Shown here: positions 1 through 9,059 of the stretch, piece by piece | Layout of the letters: each line of letters starts with the position of its first letter | Numbering within the stretch: position 1 is the first letter of the stretch | Assembly (NCBI GenBank): GCA_026391215.1 | Contig: JAPLDX010000108.1 | Coordinates: 1-44,647, forward strand | Source of the DNA: Bacteroidia bacterium | GTDB lineage: Bacteria > Bacteroidota > Bacteroidia > Bacteroidales > VadinHA17 | DNA: 44,647 bases | Direction of reading: 5' to 3' | The notes under the pieces: model-generated | Told to the model about the DNA's origin: nothing | The model's database searches: none | Seen by the model: only the letters and a program-made list of their open reading frames with translations | Translations under genes and position numbers: made by a program

Positions 1-348
1 CAGATGGCTCACACCTTCCTTCTCAGCATTTTTTATTGAGAGCTCTACCATATCATGATTATATTCAATGCCGACAGCATAGGCGCCTCTTTTAGCAGCT
101 GAGATAACGGTCCGGCCATCTCCTGATCCCAGGTCTACAACAAAGTCTTCATGAGTAACTCCGGCCATTGAGAGCATTGTATCGACAAGCTCCTGGGGAG
201 TCGGAACCCAGACCACATCTTTCCCCGGTTGTCCTATTTCCGGCACATATCCAATGTCTGACTGATCATTCTGTGCCGTCAGGGCTAATGATGCTGAAAA
301 AATAAGCAGGAGTGCTGATAAACGGGCGAATATATTATGTGATTTCAT
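1..348 (-). CDS. Exported class I SAM-dependent methyltransferase (partial)
   Basis: The reading frame starts at an ATG (348-346) and runs open to the window edge, giving the first 116 residues; the C-terminus is missing. An N-terminal hydrophobic stretch ending in LALTAQ looks like a cleavable signal peptide. It is followed by DVVWVPTPQELVD and the glycine-rich SAM-binding motif I (VVDLGSGDGRT), then an acidic residue after the next strand (VGIEYN). This is the standard Rossmann layout of class I methyltransferases. The substrate cannot be read. An export signal on an enzyme whose cofactor is cytoplasmic is odd. It lies 10 bp downstream of the flavoprotein gene on the same strand, so the two probably form an operon. 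Confidence 0.85.
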   Translation of the reverse strand, partial: MKSHNIFARLSALLLIFSASLALTAQNDQSDIGYVPEIGQPGKDVVWVPTPQELVDTMLSMAGVTHEDFVVDLGSGDGRTVISAAKRGAYAVGIEYNHDMVELSIKNAEKEGVSHL

Positions 349-358
349 GGTCTTAAAA

Positions 359-1492
359 TTACCTTTTTTCTTTGGAATTAACTACAAGCTTAAGAACATA
401 ATTTGCTATTGCAATACATGATGTCAGTCCGGGAGATTCCATACCGACAAGATTTATAAATCCCCTGAAGCCGCGTGCACACTCATCCTTTATATAAAAA
501 TCCCTTATCGGGTCTCCCGGCATTTGTGTTTTGGGACGTATGCCGGCCATTTCAGGAGCAATATCATCATACTCAAGAAAAGGAAGGAATTTTCTTGCAG
601 AACTCCAGAAGGCTTCCTGCTTTGAAGGAGTAACACTGTAGTCGTATATATTTGATTCAAGGTATGTTACATCAGGCCCCAGTTTCACTCCACCCCCCAT
701 ATCAATTGTAACATGAATGCCGATACCTTCCATGTTATGATGAGGAACAGGATAAACGAGTCTCTTTATAAGACGGTTTTTTGGCGGATTTATCCTGAAA
801 TATTCCCCCTTGCAAAACCTTATTTTAAGCTTTTCATCAATGATGCCTGCCATTTCAGAGATCTTATCCGATGTCAATCCTGCTGAATTGATTACGATTC
901 CTGTAGTAAAGGTGAATTCCGCCTTGTCTGCATCCATAAGAGTGATCATGTAACCTCTTTCAATTCTCCTGATACCGGTCACCTCGCTGCTAAATACCAC
1001 CTGACCTCCATTGTTAAGAAAATTTGTTTCAAGCCGTTTCATAAGAGAATGACTATCCACTATCCCTGTTGTCGGGGAAACCAGAGCTTTCATTGCGAAG
1101 ATATTGGGTTCCATTTCCCTGATCAGATCCTTTCCCATTAAGATCAGGTCAACATCATTCTTCCGGGCAGTCTCTTTAATTCCTTCAATTACAGCAACTT
1201 CCTTTTCATCAGTGGCGACTATCAGCTTACCGCAATTATTATAAGGAATGTCATATTTCCTGCAGTAATCATATAAAAGAGTTTTCCCCTCCACACAAAG
1301 CTTCGCCTTCAGGCTTCCCTGTGGATAGTAGATCCCTGCATGTATCACTTCACTGTTTCTGCTGCTGGTCTCCTGCCCAAAGGTCGGATGTTTTTCCAGG
1401 ATGAAGACATTCCCGTACCTCTCAGAAACTTTTTCCGCGATTGCAAGGCCAATAACGCCGGCTCCGATTATCGTAATGTCAGCATCCATCAT
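359..1492 (-). CDS. FAD-dependent oxidoreductase, L-2-hydroxyglutarate oxidase-like
   Basis: The 377-residue protein begins with the dinucleotide-binding motif GAGVIG (residues 10-15), and the end of the second strand carries the acidic residue expected for FAD ribose binding (FILEKH). The segment SEVIHAGIYYPQGSLKAKLC and the C-terminal GMESPGLT are typical of the DAO-superfamily branch that contains L-2-hydroxyglutarate oxidase (LhgO/L2HGDH). Family members oxidise L-2-hydroxyglutarate to 2-oxoglutarate, passing electrons to quinone or oxygen. It is somewhat shorter than E. coli LhgO (about 420 aa), so the exact substrate is inferred. There are two adjacent ATGs; the first is used here. No signal peptide is visible. 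Confidence 0.85.
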   Translation of the reverse strand: MMDADITIIGAGVIGLAIAEKVSERYGNVFILEKHPTFGQETSSRNSEVIHAGIYYPQGSLKAKLCVEGKTLLYDYCRKYDIPYNNCGKLIVATDEKEVAVIEGIKETARKNDVDLILMGKDLIREMEPNIFAMKALVSPTTGIVDSHSLMKRLETNFLNNGGQVVFSSEVTGIRRIERGYMITLMDADKAEFTFTTGIVINSAGLTSDKISEMAGIIDEKLKIRFCKGEYFRINPPKNRLIKRLVYPVPHHNMEGIGIHVTIDMGGGVKLGPDVTYLESNIYDYSVTPSKQEAFWSSARKFLPFLEYDDIAPEMAGIRPKTQMPGDPIRDFYIKDECARGFRGFINLVGMESPGLTSCIAIANYVLKLVVNSKEKR

Positions 1493-1631
1493 TTACATAT
1501 TTCAGAATCAGGTATAATAATTTATCAGTGATAAACCCGATGCCAAAAATAATCTAAATAGATCATCAATCAATAATCCTGATTATTTTCAATGAAAACT
1601 TCTAACTTTAAGTTTTTAACGGATTGAAATA

Positions 1632-3749
1632 ATGACTAAAAACCTTCCGCTTCTTTTTCTGGTTGTATCTTCTTTATTTTATGTTAGTTGTGATCAAAAT
1701 GTCAATATTGACCGGCATGCGCTGGTAACCCGGCACAATATTGAAAACTCTGTCGCTGACAGCCTCAGTTCATTATCGGTTGGCAATGGTGAATTTGCAT
1801 TTACTGTGGATCTTACGGGTTTGCAGACATTTCCTGAATTCTATTCAAAAGGAATTTCCATGGGGACCATGTCGAATTGGGGATGGCATACAGGAGAAAA
1901 TCCTCAGAACTATAAATTGTCTGATGTTTACAAGACTTATGAAGTACATGGCAGGCCGGTTGAATATGTTCACCAGTTCAGAACCGGAGACGACAGCATA
2001 AAAGTGGCGGCCTCCGACTGGCTCAGGGCTAATCCGCATCGCATTCACCTGGGAATGATCGGATTGCAGATCATTAAGGAAAATGGCACTGAAGTTACTA
2101 TTGACGATATACGGGGAAATGTGCAGAGACTCGATCTCTGGACCGGAGAAATTGAAAGCAGGTTTATCGTGGAAGGTATACCAGTGGTTGTCAGAACTGT
2201 CTGTCATCCGGAAAAGGACCAGATCTCAACCATTATTAAATCTGAGCTTATAGAGAAGAAAAGGCTGAAGATCAAAATCAGCTTTCCACTTGGCACTCCA
2301 CAACCTAACGGTTATGATTTTACTCAGCCAGATAAGCACAGTACAAAAATCTTATCGGGAAATGCAGATGAAACTTTATTCGAAAGGAAGCAGGATAATG
2401 ACCTCTATTATGTAAAGGTTTTACACAGGAATGGGACCATCAAAGAGACAGCAAAACACTCTTATATTATCGAACCGCCCGGTGAATCAGATTTTGAATT
2501 CTCATGCAGATTCAGTAAAGAGCTTATTGACAGTTCACTGGAGGATTTTACAGCTACACAGGAGTCATGCAGGATAAGCTGGCAGAATTTCTGGACAACC
2601 GGTGGAGCGGTCGATTTTTCAGACTGTACCGATCCAAGAGCTCTGGAGCTTGAAAGAAGAGTAATATTGTCGCAATATCTTACCAGGATCCAGTGCAGCG
2701 GCTCTTTCCCCCCGGCAGAAACAGGGCTTACCTACAACAGCTGGTTCGGAAAGTTTCACCTTGAGATGCACTGGTGGCATGGTGTCCATTTTGCCCTGTG
2801 GCAGCGTCAGGAGGTTCTGGAAAAACAGATGGATTATTATTTCAGGATCTTTGAAAATGCCAGTCAGACAGCGTTGCATCAGGGCTATAAAGGAGCAAGG
2901 TGGCCAAAGATGACAGATCCCTCCGGAAGGGAAAGCCCTAGTACAGTAGGTACCTACCTGATTTGGCAGCAACCTCACCCCTTGTTTTATGCAGAACTGC
3001 TTTATGAGAATGCAGAGAACAAGAAAGAAATATTGAATAAGTACAAGGATATTGTCTTTTCCACAGCAGAATTCATGTCATCCTATTCTTGGTACGATAG
3101 CATTGCCGGCCGGTATATTCTGGGACCCGTTTTGATCCCGGCACAAGAATCGCTGAACAGAGAGACTACAATTAATCCTGTATTTGAGCTCGTATATTGG
3201 TACTGGGGACTGAAAACAGCACAGGAATGGAGACGACGTCTGGGCATGGAACCTGAACCCCTATGGGCTGATATCATAAAAAAGCTCTCCCCGCTTCCTG
3301 TTATGGATGGACTTTACCTTTGCTCTGAGGATACAAAAGACTCATACAATAATACAAGGTATATGAGCGATCATCCTATAGTCTCCGGGATATTTGGAGT
3401 CCTTCCTGAAACAAAGCTTGTTGATAAAAAAATACTTGGCAATTCCCTGGATACTATTTATGCGAAATGGAACTGGGCATCTACATGGGGGTGGGATTTC
3501 CCAATGCTGGCGATGTCAGCCGCTTCGATTGGAAGAAGTGAACAGGCAATTGATTTTCTCATGATGGATGCACCAAAGAACCGGTATTTAATGAATGGAC
3601 ATAATTACCAGGATGCGAGACTGGCGATATATTTGCCTGGGAATGGAGGATTGTTAACTGCGGTTGCAAGGATGTGCGTTGAAGATAAGTTCCCGGATAA
3701 CGGAAAATGGAAGGTTAAATGGGAAAATCTGAATGATTTCGTAAAGTGA
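1632..3749 (+). CDS. Six-hairpin glycosidase-like lipoprotein (GH65-like fold)
   Basis: A 705-residue exported protein. The N-terminus is a lipoprotein signal ending in LFYVSC (Cys20), with acidic and polar residues right after the Cys as in surface-exposed Bacteroidota lipoproteins. The N-terminal half (SLSVGNGEFAFTVDLTGLQTFP and following) resembles the beta-sandwich of GH65/GH95-type enzymes. The middle, around residues 355-440, with a His- and Trp-rich FHLEMHWWHGVHFALWQR and later GARWPKMTDPSGRESPS, resembles the (alpha/alpha)6 barrel. A glycoside hydrolase or phosphorylase role is inferred from fold only; I cannot assign a family number. It is the first gene of a run with the GH16 gene 22 bp downstream. 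Confidence 0.7.
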   Translation: MTKNLPLLFLVVSSLFYVSCDQNVNIDRHALVTRHNIENSVADSLSSLSVGNGEFAFTVDLTGLQTFPEFYSKGISMGTMSNWGWHTGENPQNYKLSDVYKTYEVHGRPVEYVHQFRTGDDSIKVAASDWLRANPHRIHLGMIGLQIIKENGTEVTIDDIRGNVQRLDLWTGEIESRFIVEGIPVVVRTVCHPEKDQISTIIKSELIEKKRLKIKISFPLGTPQPNGYDFTQPDKHSTKILSGNADETLFERKQDNDLYYVKVLHRNGTIKETAKHSYIIEPPGESDFEFSCRFSKELIDSSLEDFTATQESCRISWQNFWTTGGAVDFSDCTDPRALELERRVILSQYLTRIQCSGSFPPAETGLTYNSWFGKFHLEMHWWHGVHFALWQRQEVLEKQMDYYFRIFENASQTALHQGYKGARWPKMTDPSGRESPSTVGTYLIWQQPHPLFYAELLYENAENKKEILNKYKDIVFSTAEFMSSYSWYDSIAGRYILGPVLIPAQESLNRETTINPVFELVYWYWGLKTAQEWRRRLGMEPEPLWADIIKKLSPLPVMDGLYLCSEDTKDSYNNTRYMSDHPIVSGIFGVLPETKLVDKKILGNSLDTIYAKWNWASTWGWDFPMLAMSAASIGRSEQAIDFLMMDAPKNRYLMNGHNYQDARLAIYLPGNGGLLTAVARMCVEDKFPDNGKWKVKWENLNDFVK

Positions 3750-3771
3750 TTTTCAATTTAAATATTTAAAA

Positions 3772-4530
3772 ATGAAAATAATTGCTGCATGTTTCCTGTT
3801 ATTATTAATTACCGGTTGTGTTAATGATAAAGAAGAGCCATGGAATCTTGTATGGTCAGACGAGTTTGATATTCCCGGATTGCCTGATACGGCAAACTGG
3901 AATTATGAGGTCGGTTATATCGCCAATAACGAACTTCAGTACTATACACCAGGGCGGCTTGAAAATTGTGTTGTCAGCAATGGGAACCTTCTCATTATAG
4001 GAAGGAAGGAACCATGGGACTGGGCAAATTATACATCAGCGAGGCTTAATACCGACAGAAAACACAGCTGGACTTACGGGAAGTTTGACGCCGGTATCAG
4101 GCTGCCGGAAGGACAGGGAATGTGGCCGGCGTTCTGGATGCTGGGGCAGAATATTCACAAGGAAGGATGGCCTAAGTGCGGAGAGATAGATATTATGGAA
4201 CATATTAACAATGAAGATATTCTTTATGGCACACTTCACTGGTATAATGATAAACATGTTATGAATGGAGACAAAACACCCTGCGATGTGACAAAATACC
4301 ATAATTACTCAGTGGAGTGGGATCGGGATTCAATAAAATGGTTCCTTGACGGGAAACAATATCATCAGGTTGCTATCAGCGACTCGGCAAACAGTACCTC
4401 TGAATTTCATAAACCATTCTATATCATCTTTAACCTGGCGATAGGAGGAGACTGGCCGAAAAATCCTGATGAAACAACACAGTTCCCTGATACAATGTTT
4501 GTAGATTATGTCAGGGTTTACCAGAAATAA
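3772..4530 (+). CDS. GH16 family endo-beta-glucanase lipoprotein (laminarinase-like)
   Basis: The 252-residue protein has a lipoprotein signal (LLITGC, Cys16) followed by a single GH16 jelly-roll domain starting at LVWSDEFD. The catalytic signature GEIDIMEH is complete: Glu138 (expected nucleophile), Asp140 and Glu143 (expected acid/base). Other GH16 hallmarks are TYGKFDAGIRLPEGQGMWPAFW and the C-terminal FVDYVRVYQ. The subgroup with an inserted Met in the motif is typical of beta-1,3(4)-glucanases/laminarinases; substrate within GH16 is inferred. It is probably anchored to the outer membrane or periplasmic face. It follows the six-hairpin gene closely and may be co-transcribed. Confidence 0.92.
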   Translation: MKIIAACFLLLLITGCVNDKEEPWNLVWSDEFDIPGLPDTANWNYEVGYIANNELQYYTPGRLENCVVSNGNLLIIGRKEPWDWANYTSARLNTDRKHSWTYGKFDAGIRLPEGQGMWPAFWMLGQNIHKEGWPKCGEIDIMEHINNEDILYGTLHWYNDKHVMNGDKTPCDVTKYHNYSVEWDRDSIKWFLDGKQYHQVAISDSANSTSEFHKPFYIIFNLAIGGDWPKNPDETTQFPDTMFVDYVRVYQK

Positions 4531-4551
4531 AAAAGTAAAGGGATCAAGGAT

Positions 4552-4571
4552 AAAAATCGGGATGATTTTTT
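4552..4571 (+). terminator. Weak AT-rich hairpin with T-run after GH16 gene
   Basis: AAAAATC (4552-4558) and GATTTTT (4564-4570) form a 7-bp stem with a GGGAT loop, ending in a run of T, 21 bp after the stop codon. The stem is AT-rich, so termination may be partial. Confidence 0.4.
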
Positions 4572-4578
4572 ACACTGA

Positions 4579-4609
4579 TTGGTTTTTTAACAGATTATTA
4601 CTAACTTTA
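4579..4609 (+). promoter_or_regulatory. Candidate Bacteroidota promoter before deaminase-fold gene
   Basis: TTGG at 4579-4582 and TAACTTTA at 4602-4609, about 20 bp apart, fit the -33/-7 arrangement of Bacteroidota housekeeping promoters (TTG, then TAnnTTTG) with one mismatch in the -7 box. It would start transcription about 30 nt before the ATG at 4649. Confidence 0.4.
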
Positions 4610-4648
4610 TAAGAATAGTTCTGAGGTTTCTGGACTTGCTAAAAGTAT

Positions 4649-5380
4649 ATGGGAATGAAAAAAGCTCTGATCTTTACCTGCCTCATCATATTGGTTTCCA
4701 CCTCTTTCGCACAACAGACCATCACTTCTGCCACTCTTGTGGATCCTTCATATTTTATTACTCATACCCGTGAAGAACTGGTCCGCAAGCTTGTTGATTT
4801 GCCGTGCGGGATCAAGGCTGATGACCCTATAAAAACTATCTTTCAGAAGATTGAAACATATCTTATCAACTTTAATCCTGAGCCGGAATATTCCGATGAT
4901 GCTTTTGCAAAAGCTGCAAATATGCAGGCTCTTAAAAGTGTAATGGAGGGGGGTTATGGAATTGGTTCAGTATTAGTTGACCAGGATGGAAAGATCATTG
5001 CAGCCGGGCATAATTCCCAGATGCAGAAAAATCGTTCCGACCTTCATGCCGAAATGGCTTTAATGACCAAATTCGAAAATAGTCCCAGGTCTAAAAAGTA
5101 TATGATTCATTATGTATATAAGCCGGGATTAACCGTTTTCAGCTCTGCCGAGCCATGCCCGATGTGCTTCATCAGGATAAGCACTGCAGGCTGCGATACA
5201 AAATATTGTACTCCCGGGCCGGAAGACGGAATGGTAACAAGAGTAAGCTGCCTGCCCCCTTCATGGCGGGAAATGGCATCCAAGCAGAAAGTAGAGATTG
5301 GCGACTGCTCACCAATAATGCAGAAATTATCACACCTGTTATTCTATTCTTACCTTCTTGATAACAGGGGGCCATATTAG
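4649..5380 (+). CDS. Secreted cytidine/guanine deaminase-fold protein
   Basis: A 243-residue protein with an N-terminal signal peptide (hydrophobic segment ending ...STSFAQQ). The mature part holds the zinc-binding signature of the cytidine deaminase superfamily: HAE at 133-135 (zinc ligand and proton-shuttling Glu) and PCPMC at 169-173 (two Cys ligands). All ligands are present, so a hydrolytic deaminase is plausible. Members usually act on nucleosides or bases in the cytoplasm; export is unusual. A second in-frame ATG at 4655 is an equally possible start and gives a more usual signal peptide beginning MKK. Substrate unknown. Confidence 0.8.
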   Translation: MGMKKALIFTCLIILVSTSFAQQTITSATLVDPSYFITHTREELVRKLVDLPCGIKADDPIKTIFQKIETYLINFNPEPEYSDDAFAKAANMQALKSVMEGGYGIGSVLVDQDGKIIAAGHNSQMQKNRSDLHAEMALMTKFENSPRSKKYMIHYVYKPGLTVFSSAEPCPMCFIRISTAGCDTKYCTPGPEDGMVTRVSCLPPSWREMASKQKVEIGDCSPIMQKLSHLLFYSYLLDNRGPY

Positions 5381-5449
5381 GAGGATTATCCAGACTTCAT
5401 CAAACATTTATTAATATTCCGTAATTACTTGATCTTAACTTCATAGAGA

Positions 5450-7186
5450 ATGAGAAATATTATTTTATTCATACTGGTCCTGTTTTTTGGAATCGGATCA
5501 GGTTGTATACAGGATTCAAATTCTGACTTAACGAAATTGCCGGTAAAATTCAATTATCCGTCACTTGGTGAAAATGTCTTTGTATTTGATCCGGAAATGG
5601 ATATGAAAGAGATCCAGATAGTACTTGATACTATCTTTGCGAGACAATCTGCACGAAGGAGCGAATTCACCACAAACAGGTATGCGCTTCTTTTCAAGCC
5701 GGGAAAATATGAACTTGATGTGAAGGTGGGATACTACATGCAGATACTCGGTCTGGGCGAATCGCCTGAAGATGTGGTTATTACAGGAGCAGTGCGATCT
5801 AATTCCCGGGGAAACAGCGTGCTGGTCAATTTCTGGAGAGGAGTAGAAAACCTGACAATAGTGCCTGCAGTGGATACCACAGTAACCTGGGGTGTATCAC
5901 AGGCAGCGCCTATGAGGAGAGTATATATCAAGGGGAACATGAACCTGTTTGATAAAGGCTATGCAAGCGGCGGATTTCTTGCCGATTCAAAAATTGAAGG
6001 GAGGGTAGCTTCAGGTCCGCAGCAGCAGTGGTTTTCGAGGAACACCCAATGGGGAGAATGGATTGGAGGCAACTGGAACATGATGTTCGTTGGAGTTCCT
6101 GATGCACCCGAAGAAGACTGGCCTGCAAAACCTTATACAACAATTAATAAAACGCCTGTAATCCGCGAAAAGCCTTATCTGACAATTAACAAAAAAGGAT
6201 TCAACGTGAATATGCCTGAACTGAAGTTGAATTCTTCGGGTCCGGGCTGGGTAGACAATACGGACAACAAAACAGTATTGCAGCTGAAAAAGTTCTATAT
6301 AGTCAGACCTGATAATGATAATTCGGAGTCGATAAACGCAGCATTAAGAAAGGGAAAGAACCTGTTATTCACTCCCGGCATCTATTCACTTTCTGAAGCC
6401 CTTAAGGTGACACGGAAGGGCACAGTAATCATAGGGCTTGGAATGCCGTCACTGGAACCTCTGAACGGTAATTCAGTGATGGATATTTCTGATGTTGATG
6501 GAGTTACTATCAGCGGAATTCTACTTGATGCCGGATTGAAAAGGTCGGAGGCACTGATGGAGGTAGGAGAACCTGGTTCACCTGATTCACATGCTGCTGA
6601 TCCGACTTTCCTGTTTGACGTGTTTGTAAGGATAGGCGGTCCACATGAAGGATCTGTAAAAAGCGCCATAGTTATAAACAGCAAAAACGTAATCGTTGAT
6701 CATATCTGGCTGTGGAGGGCAGATCATGGAAACGGAGTAGGGTGGGAGAAAAACTGGTGTGCCAACGGGCTGGTAGTCAATGGAGATGATGTATTGATTT
6801 ATGGTCTTTTCAATGAGCATAATCAGGAGTACCAGACAGTCTGGAACGGCAATGGAGGCAGGGTTTATTTCTATCAGAGCGAAATGCCATATGATCCTCC
6901 CACAGCAGATGCCTGGAAACATGACGGAATAAACGGGTATGCCTCTTATAAAGTTGCAGATCACGTAAAGACACACGAAGCCTGGGGAGTGGGTATTTAT
7001 AATGTCTTTTACCAGGCTCCGGTAATTGTTGATAATGCCATTGAAACACCTGCTGCGCTTGAGGACAAGATCCATCATAAGATTATTTTCTGGCTGAACG
7101 GGAACTCAGACAGCGAGGTAAGAAGCATAATCAATGGCAAGGGTGGTCCTGTTAATCAGTCAGTGAGAAAAGCTACATTAAAATAA
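5450..7186 (+). CDS. Right-handed beta-helix lipoprotein (GH55/pectate-lyase-like)
   Basis: A 578-residue protein with lipoprotein signal GIGSGC (Cys19). The body has two similar halves, each opening with a register such as YALLFKPGKYEL and NLLFTPGIYSLSEAL followed by a glycine-bearing turn (ILGLGESPEDVVITG; IIGLGMPSLEP), the pattern seen in tandem parallel beta-helices such as GH55 or pectate-lyase-like proteins. A His-, Asp- and Trp-rich surface (VDHIWLWRADHGNGVGW) may form the binding site. I cannot point to a catalytic residue. With the upstream GH16 enzyme, action on a beta-glucan or similar glycan is an inference only. Confidence 0.65.
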   Translation: MRNIILFILVLFFGIGSGCIQDSNSDLTKLPVKFNYPSLGENVFVFDPEMDMKEIQIVLDTIFARQSARRSEFTTNRYALLFKPGKYELDVKVGYYMQILGLGESPEDVVITGAVRSNSRGNSVLVNFWRGVENLTIVPAVDTTVTWGVSQAAPMRRVYIKGNMNLFDKGYASGGFLADSKIEGRVASGPQQQWFSRNTQWGEWIGGNWNMMFVGVPDAPEEDWPAKPYTTINKTPVIREKPYLTINKKGFNVNMPELKLNSSGPGWVDNTDNKTVLQLKKFYIVRPDNDNSESINAALRKGKNLLFTPGIYSLSEALKVTRKGTVIIGLGMPSLEPLNGNSVMDISDVDGVTISGILLDAGLKRSEALMEVGEPGSPDSHAADPTFLFDVFVRIGGPHEGSVKSAIVINSKNVIVDHIWLWRADHGNGVGWEKNWCANGLVVNGDDVLIYGLFNEHNQEYQTVWNGNGGRVYFYQSEMPYDPPTADAWKHDGINGYASYKVADHVKTHEAWGVGIYNVFYQAPVIVDNAIETPAALEDKIHHKIIFWLNGNSDSEVRSIINGKGGPVNQSVRKATLK

Positions 7187-7246
7187 GAAAGGTGTAAATT
7201 TGACGTTATAATAATGCTTATCAAGTTTTATTTGCCCGGGGGAGCG

Positions 7247-8257
7247 ATGAAATATATTTTTGAAATATTCAGTTCATTATTTATAGTCCTTATAGCATTT
7301 CTTTTTCAGTCATGCGAAAAGAAGGAAGTTCCTGTAGTAACCACTGCAGAGGTTACAGATATTACCGGATCAGGAGCCGCATGCGGAGGGACTGTCACTG
7401 AGGAAGGCACTTCATTAGTTTATACAAGAGGTATTTGCTGGAGTACTGACAGGAATCCTTCCACAAATAACGATATAACCAATAATGGGGCAGGTTTAGG
7501 AACATATACAAGCAATATTATAGGACTGAAAGGATCTTTAACATATCATGTCAGGGCGTATGCGACTAATAGTACCGGTACAGGTTACGGTGATGAGATC
7601 AGTTTCCGGACCCCTCCACGGGATATTATCTTCAATCAGTCAATTACGTACGACAGTATATCTGATTATGATGGCAACGTTTACAGGACAGTACAGATCG
7701 GACAGCAAACCTGGATGGCTGAAAATCTGAAAGCCACTCATTATCAGGATGGAAGCGTGATCCAGAATATAAATGATCTTGGCACATGGATAACCTTATC
7801 CAGTGGAGCTTATTGTTTTTATGAAAATGATACAATCAATAAGGATGTTTTTGGTGTGCTATACAACTGGTATGCAGTAGCTGATCAACGTAAGATCTGT
7901 CCTGCAGGATGGCACGTTTCTTCAGATGATGAGTGGACAATCCTGGATGATTATCTGGGTGGATATCATTCTGCAGGAATGAAAATGAAGGAAGTTTCAA
8001 TGAGTCATTGGACTTCTCCGAATCTTGGTGCTTCGAACGAAAGCGGATTCACTGCATTACCGGCTGGTGCCCGTCGCTGGTATTTTCAGAGTGATTTCTC
8101 CGATCTTGGAACCTATGGTGTGTTCTGGACCTCAACAGAGTACAGTTCAGATAATACGAAAGCCTCGTACCGTTATCTGTTTGCAAATTCTATTAATATA
8201 TCAGGGAGTTTTTATTTAAAAGTAACAGGATTTTCGGTGAGATGCGTGAAGGATTGA
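7247..8257 (+). CDS. FISUMP-domain lipoprotein
   Basis: From the ATG at 7247 the protein has 336 residues and a lipoprotein signal with Cys23 (FLFQSC). An in-frame ATG at 7214 would add 11 residues that spoil the signal peptide, so 7247 is preferred; a purine-rich GGGGGAG lies just before it. After a fibronectin-like N-terminal module (VTTAEVTDITGSGAACGG) comes a FISUMP domain (Fibrobacter succinogenes major paralogous domain): DGNVYRTVQIGQQTWMAENL, then NWYAV..., CPAGWHVSSDDEW, FWTSTEYSS and a C-terminal VRCVKD. Such proteins are exported and often surface-located; their biochemical role is unknown. Confidence 0.85.
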   Translation: MKYIFEIFSSLFIVLIAFLFQSCEKKEVPVVTTAEVTDITGSGAACGGTVTEEGTSLVYTRGICWSTDRNPSTNNDITNNGAGLGTYTSNIIGLKGSLTYHVRAYATNSTGTGYGDEISFRTPPRDIIFNQSITYDSISDYDGNVYRTVQIGQQTWMAENLKATHYQDGSVIQNINDLGTWITLSSGAYCFYENDTINKDVFGVLYNWYAVADQRKICPAGWHVSSDDEWTILDDYLGGYHSAGMKMKEVSMSHWTSPNLGASNESGFTALPAGARRWYFQSDFSDLGTYGVFWTSTEYSSDNTKASYRYLFANSINISGSFYLKVTGFSVRCVKD

Positions 8258-8458
8258 ATTTAAATAAAAAATGAAATAAGTTAAGTTATCGGCAAAATAT
8301 TGCTAACTTCACCGATTCAGGTATTTGTTGACTTATATAACTTTAAGTCAATTCATTTATACTCGCGAAGTATTTAATCCTGCAGGAAATAACTTGAAAT
8401 TTTACTGTGTTGTGCACAGTATTGAGATCATATTAATCTGATTAATGATTTAATATTT

Positions 8459-8755
8459 ATGGGGAACGGTAAAATTACTTATAAGAATTCAACACTGAGT
8501 AAAATCCTTTTTACTTTAAGCATAATGATATTTGTGTTTTGGTTTGTGAATTATAAGATAGATATACATAATTATGCACTGGTCGGAGCGATCTTTGATC
8601 TTCTTTGGCTTTTTATGCTGATAAAATTATGTATTATACCTGTCCTGTCGTTTATACATCTGATCAGGGAAAAGTTTAACTTCAGATCACTTCACCTTTA
8701 CACCTTCATCATTGCTGTCACAAATATTTTTCTCGCGGTGTTTATTATTAAGTAA
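8459..8755 (+). CDS. Small hypothetical membrane protein
   Basis: A 98-residue protein with three evident hydrophobic segments (about residues 15-33, 39-64 and 79-97) separated by short basic loops, consistent with a small integral membrane protein. It resembles no family I recognise. A TAACTTTA box lies about 115 bp upstream, near 8337. The gene stands alone between the FISUMP gene and the next small ORF. Confidence 0.5.
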   Translation: MGNGKITYKNSTLSKILFTLSIMIFVFWFVNYKIDIHNYALVGAIFDLLWLFMLIKLCIIPVLSFIHLIREKFNFRSLHLYTFIIAVTNIFLAVFIIK

Positions 8756-8795
8756 GCTCCGGGGCTTGCTGTTTAACCAGATCAGAATTAGGCAA

Positions 8796-8827
8796 TTGTG
8801 TTATGAGCTGTTTTTTTAGTATATTTG
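8796..8827 (+). promoter_or_regulatory. Candidate Bacteroidota promoter giving a near-leaderless transcript
   Basis: TTG at 8796-8798 and a perfect -7 box TATATTTG at 8820-8827, with 21 bp between them. The start of transcription is expected around 8832-8834, which is at or next to the ATG of the following small gene, so the mRNA would have almost no leader. Confidence 0.5.
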
Positions 8828-8831
8828 CATC

Positions 8832-9059
8832 ATGAAAAATGAAATAACTATTCCGGATCATTTTCCTGAATTAAAGGAGGAAGTTTCAAAAGCGGCTGCT
8901 AAACGCAGAGAAGCGTATTCAGTTGTCAGGGATTTACAGGCAAAGGAACAGAATGAAGCAATTGCTCTCAGACTTACAAGAGAAAAAAGGGAGCAAGAGT
9001 CAATCCAAAATGAAGTTCAAATAATCACTCCTGCCGATGAAGTGATTGACATCTCTTAA
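8832..9059 (+). CDS. Small hypothetical coiled-coil protein
   Basis: A 75-residue, highly charged protein without hydrophobic segments. The central part (about residues 12-60: many Glu, Lys, Arg, Ala and Gln) looks like a continuous amphipathic helix or coiled coil. No family recognised. Support for reality comes from the good TATATTTG promoter box just before the ATG and from codon use that is normal for the region. Confidence 0.5.
   Translation: MKNEITIPDHFPELKEEVSKAAAKRREAYSVVRDLQAKEQNEAIALRLTREKREQESIQNEVQIITPADEVIDIS

Noticed and set aside
1340..1531. Plus-strand frame opposite the start of the flavoprotein gene
   Set aside because: It is antisense to well-conserved FAD-binding codons and has no family resemblance.
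6587..7078. 163-codon minus-strand frame inside the beta-helix gene
   Set aside because: It is opposite a clearly coding exported protein, has no promoter or recognisable domain, and is explained as a shadow.
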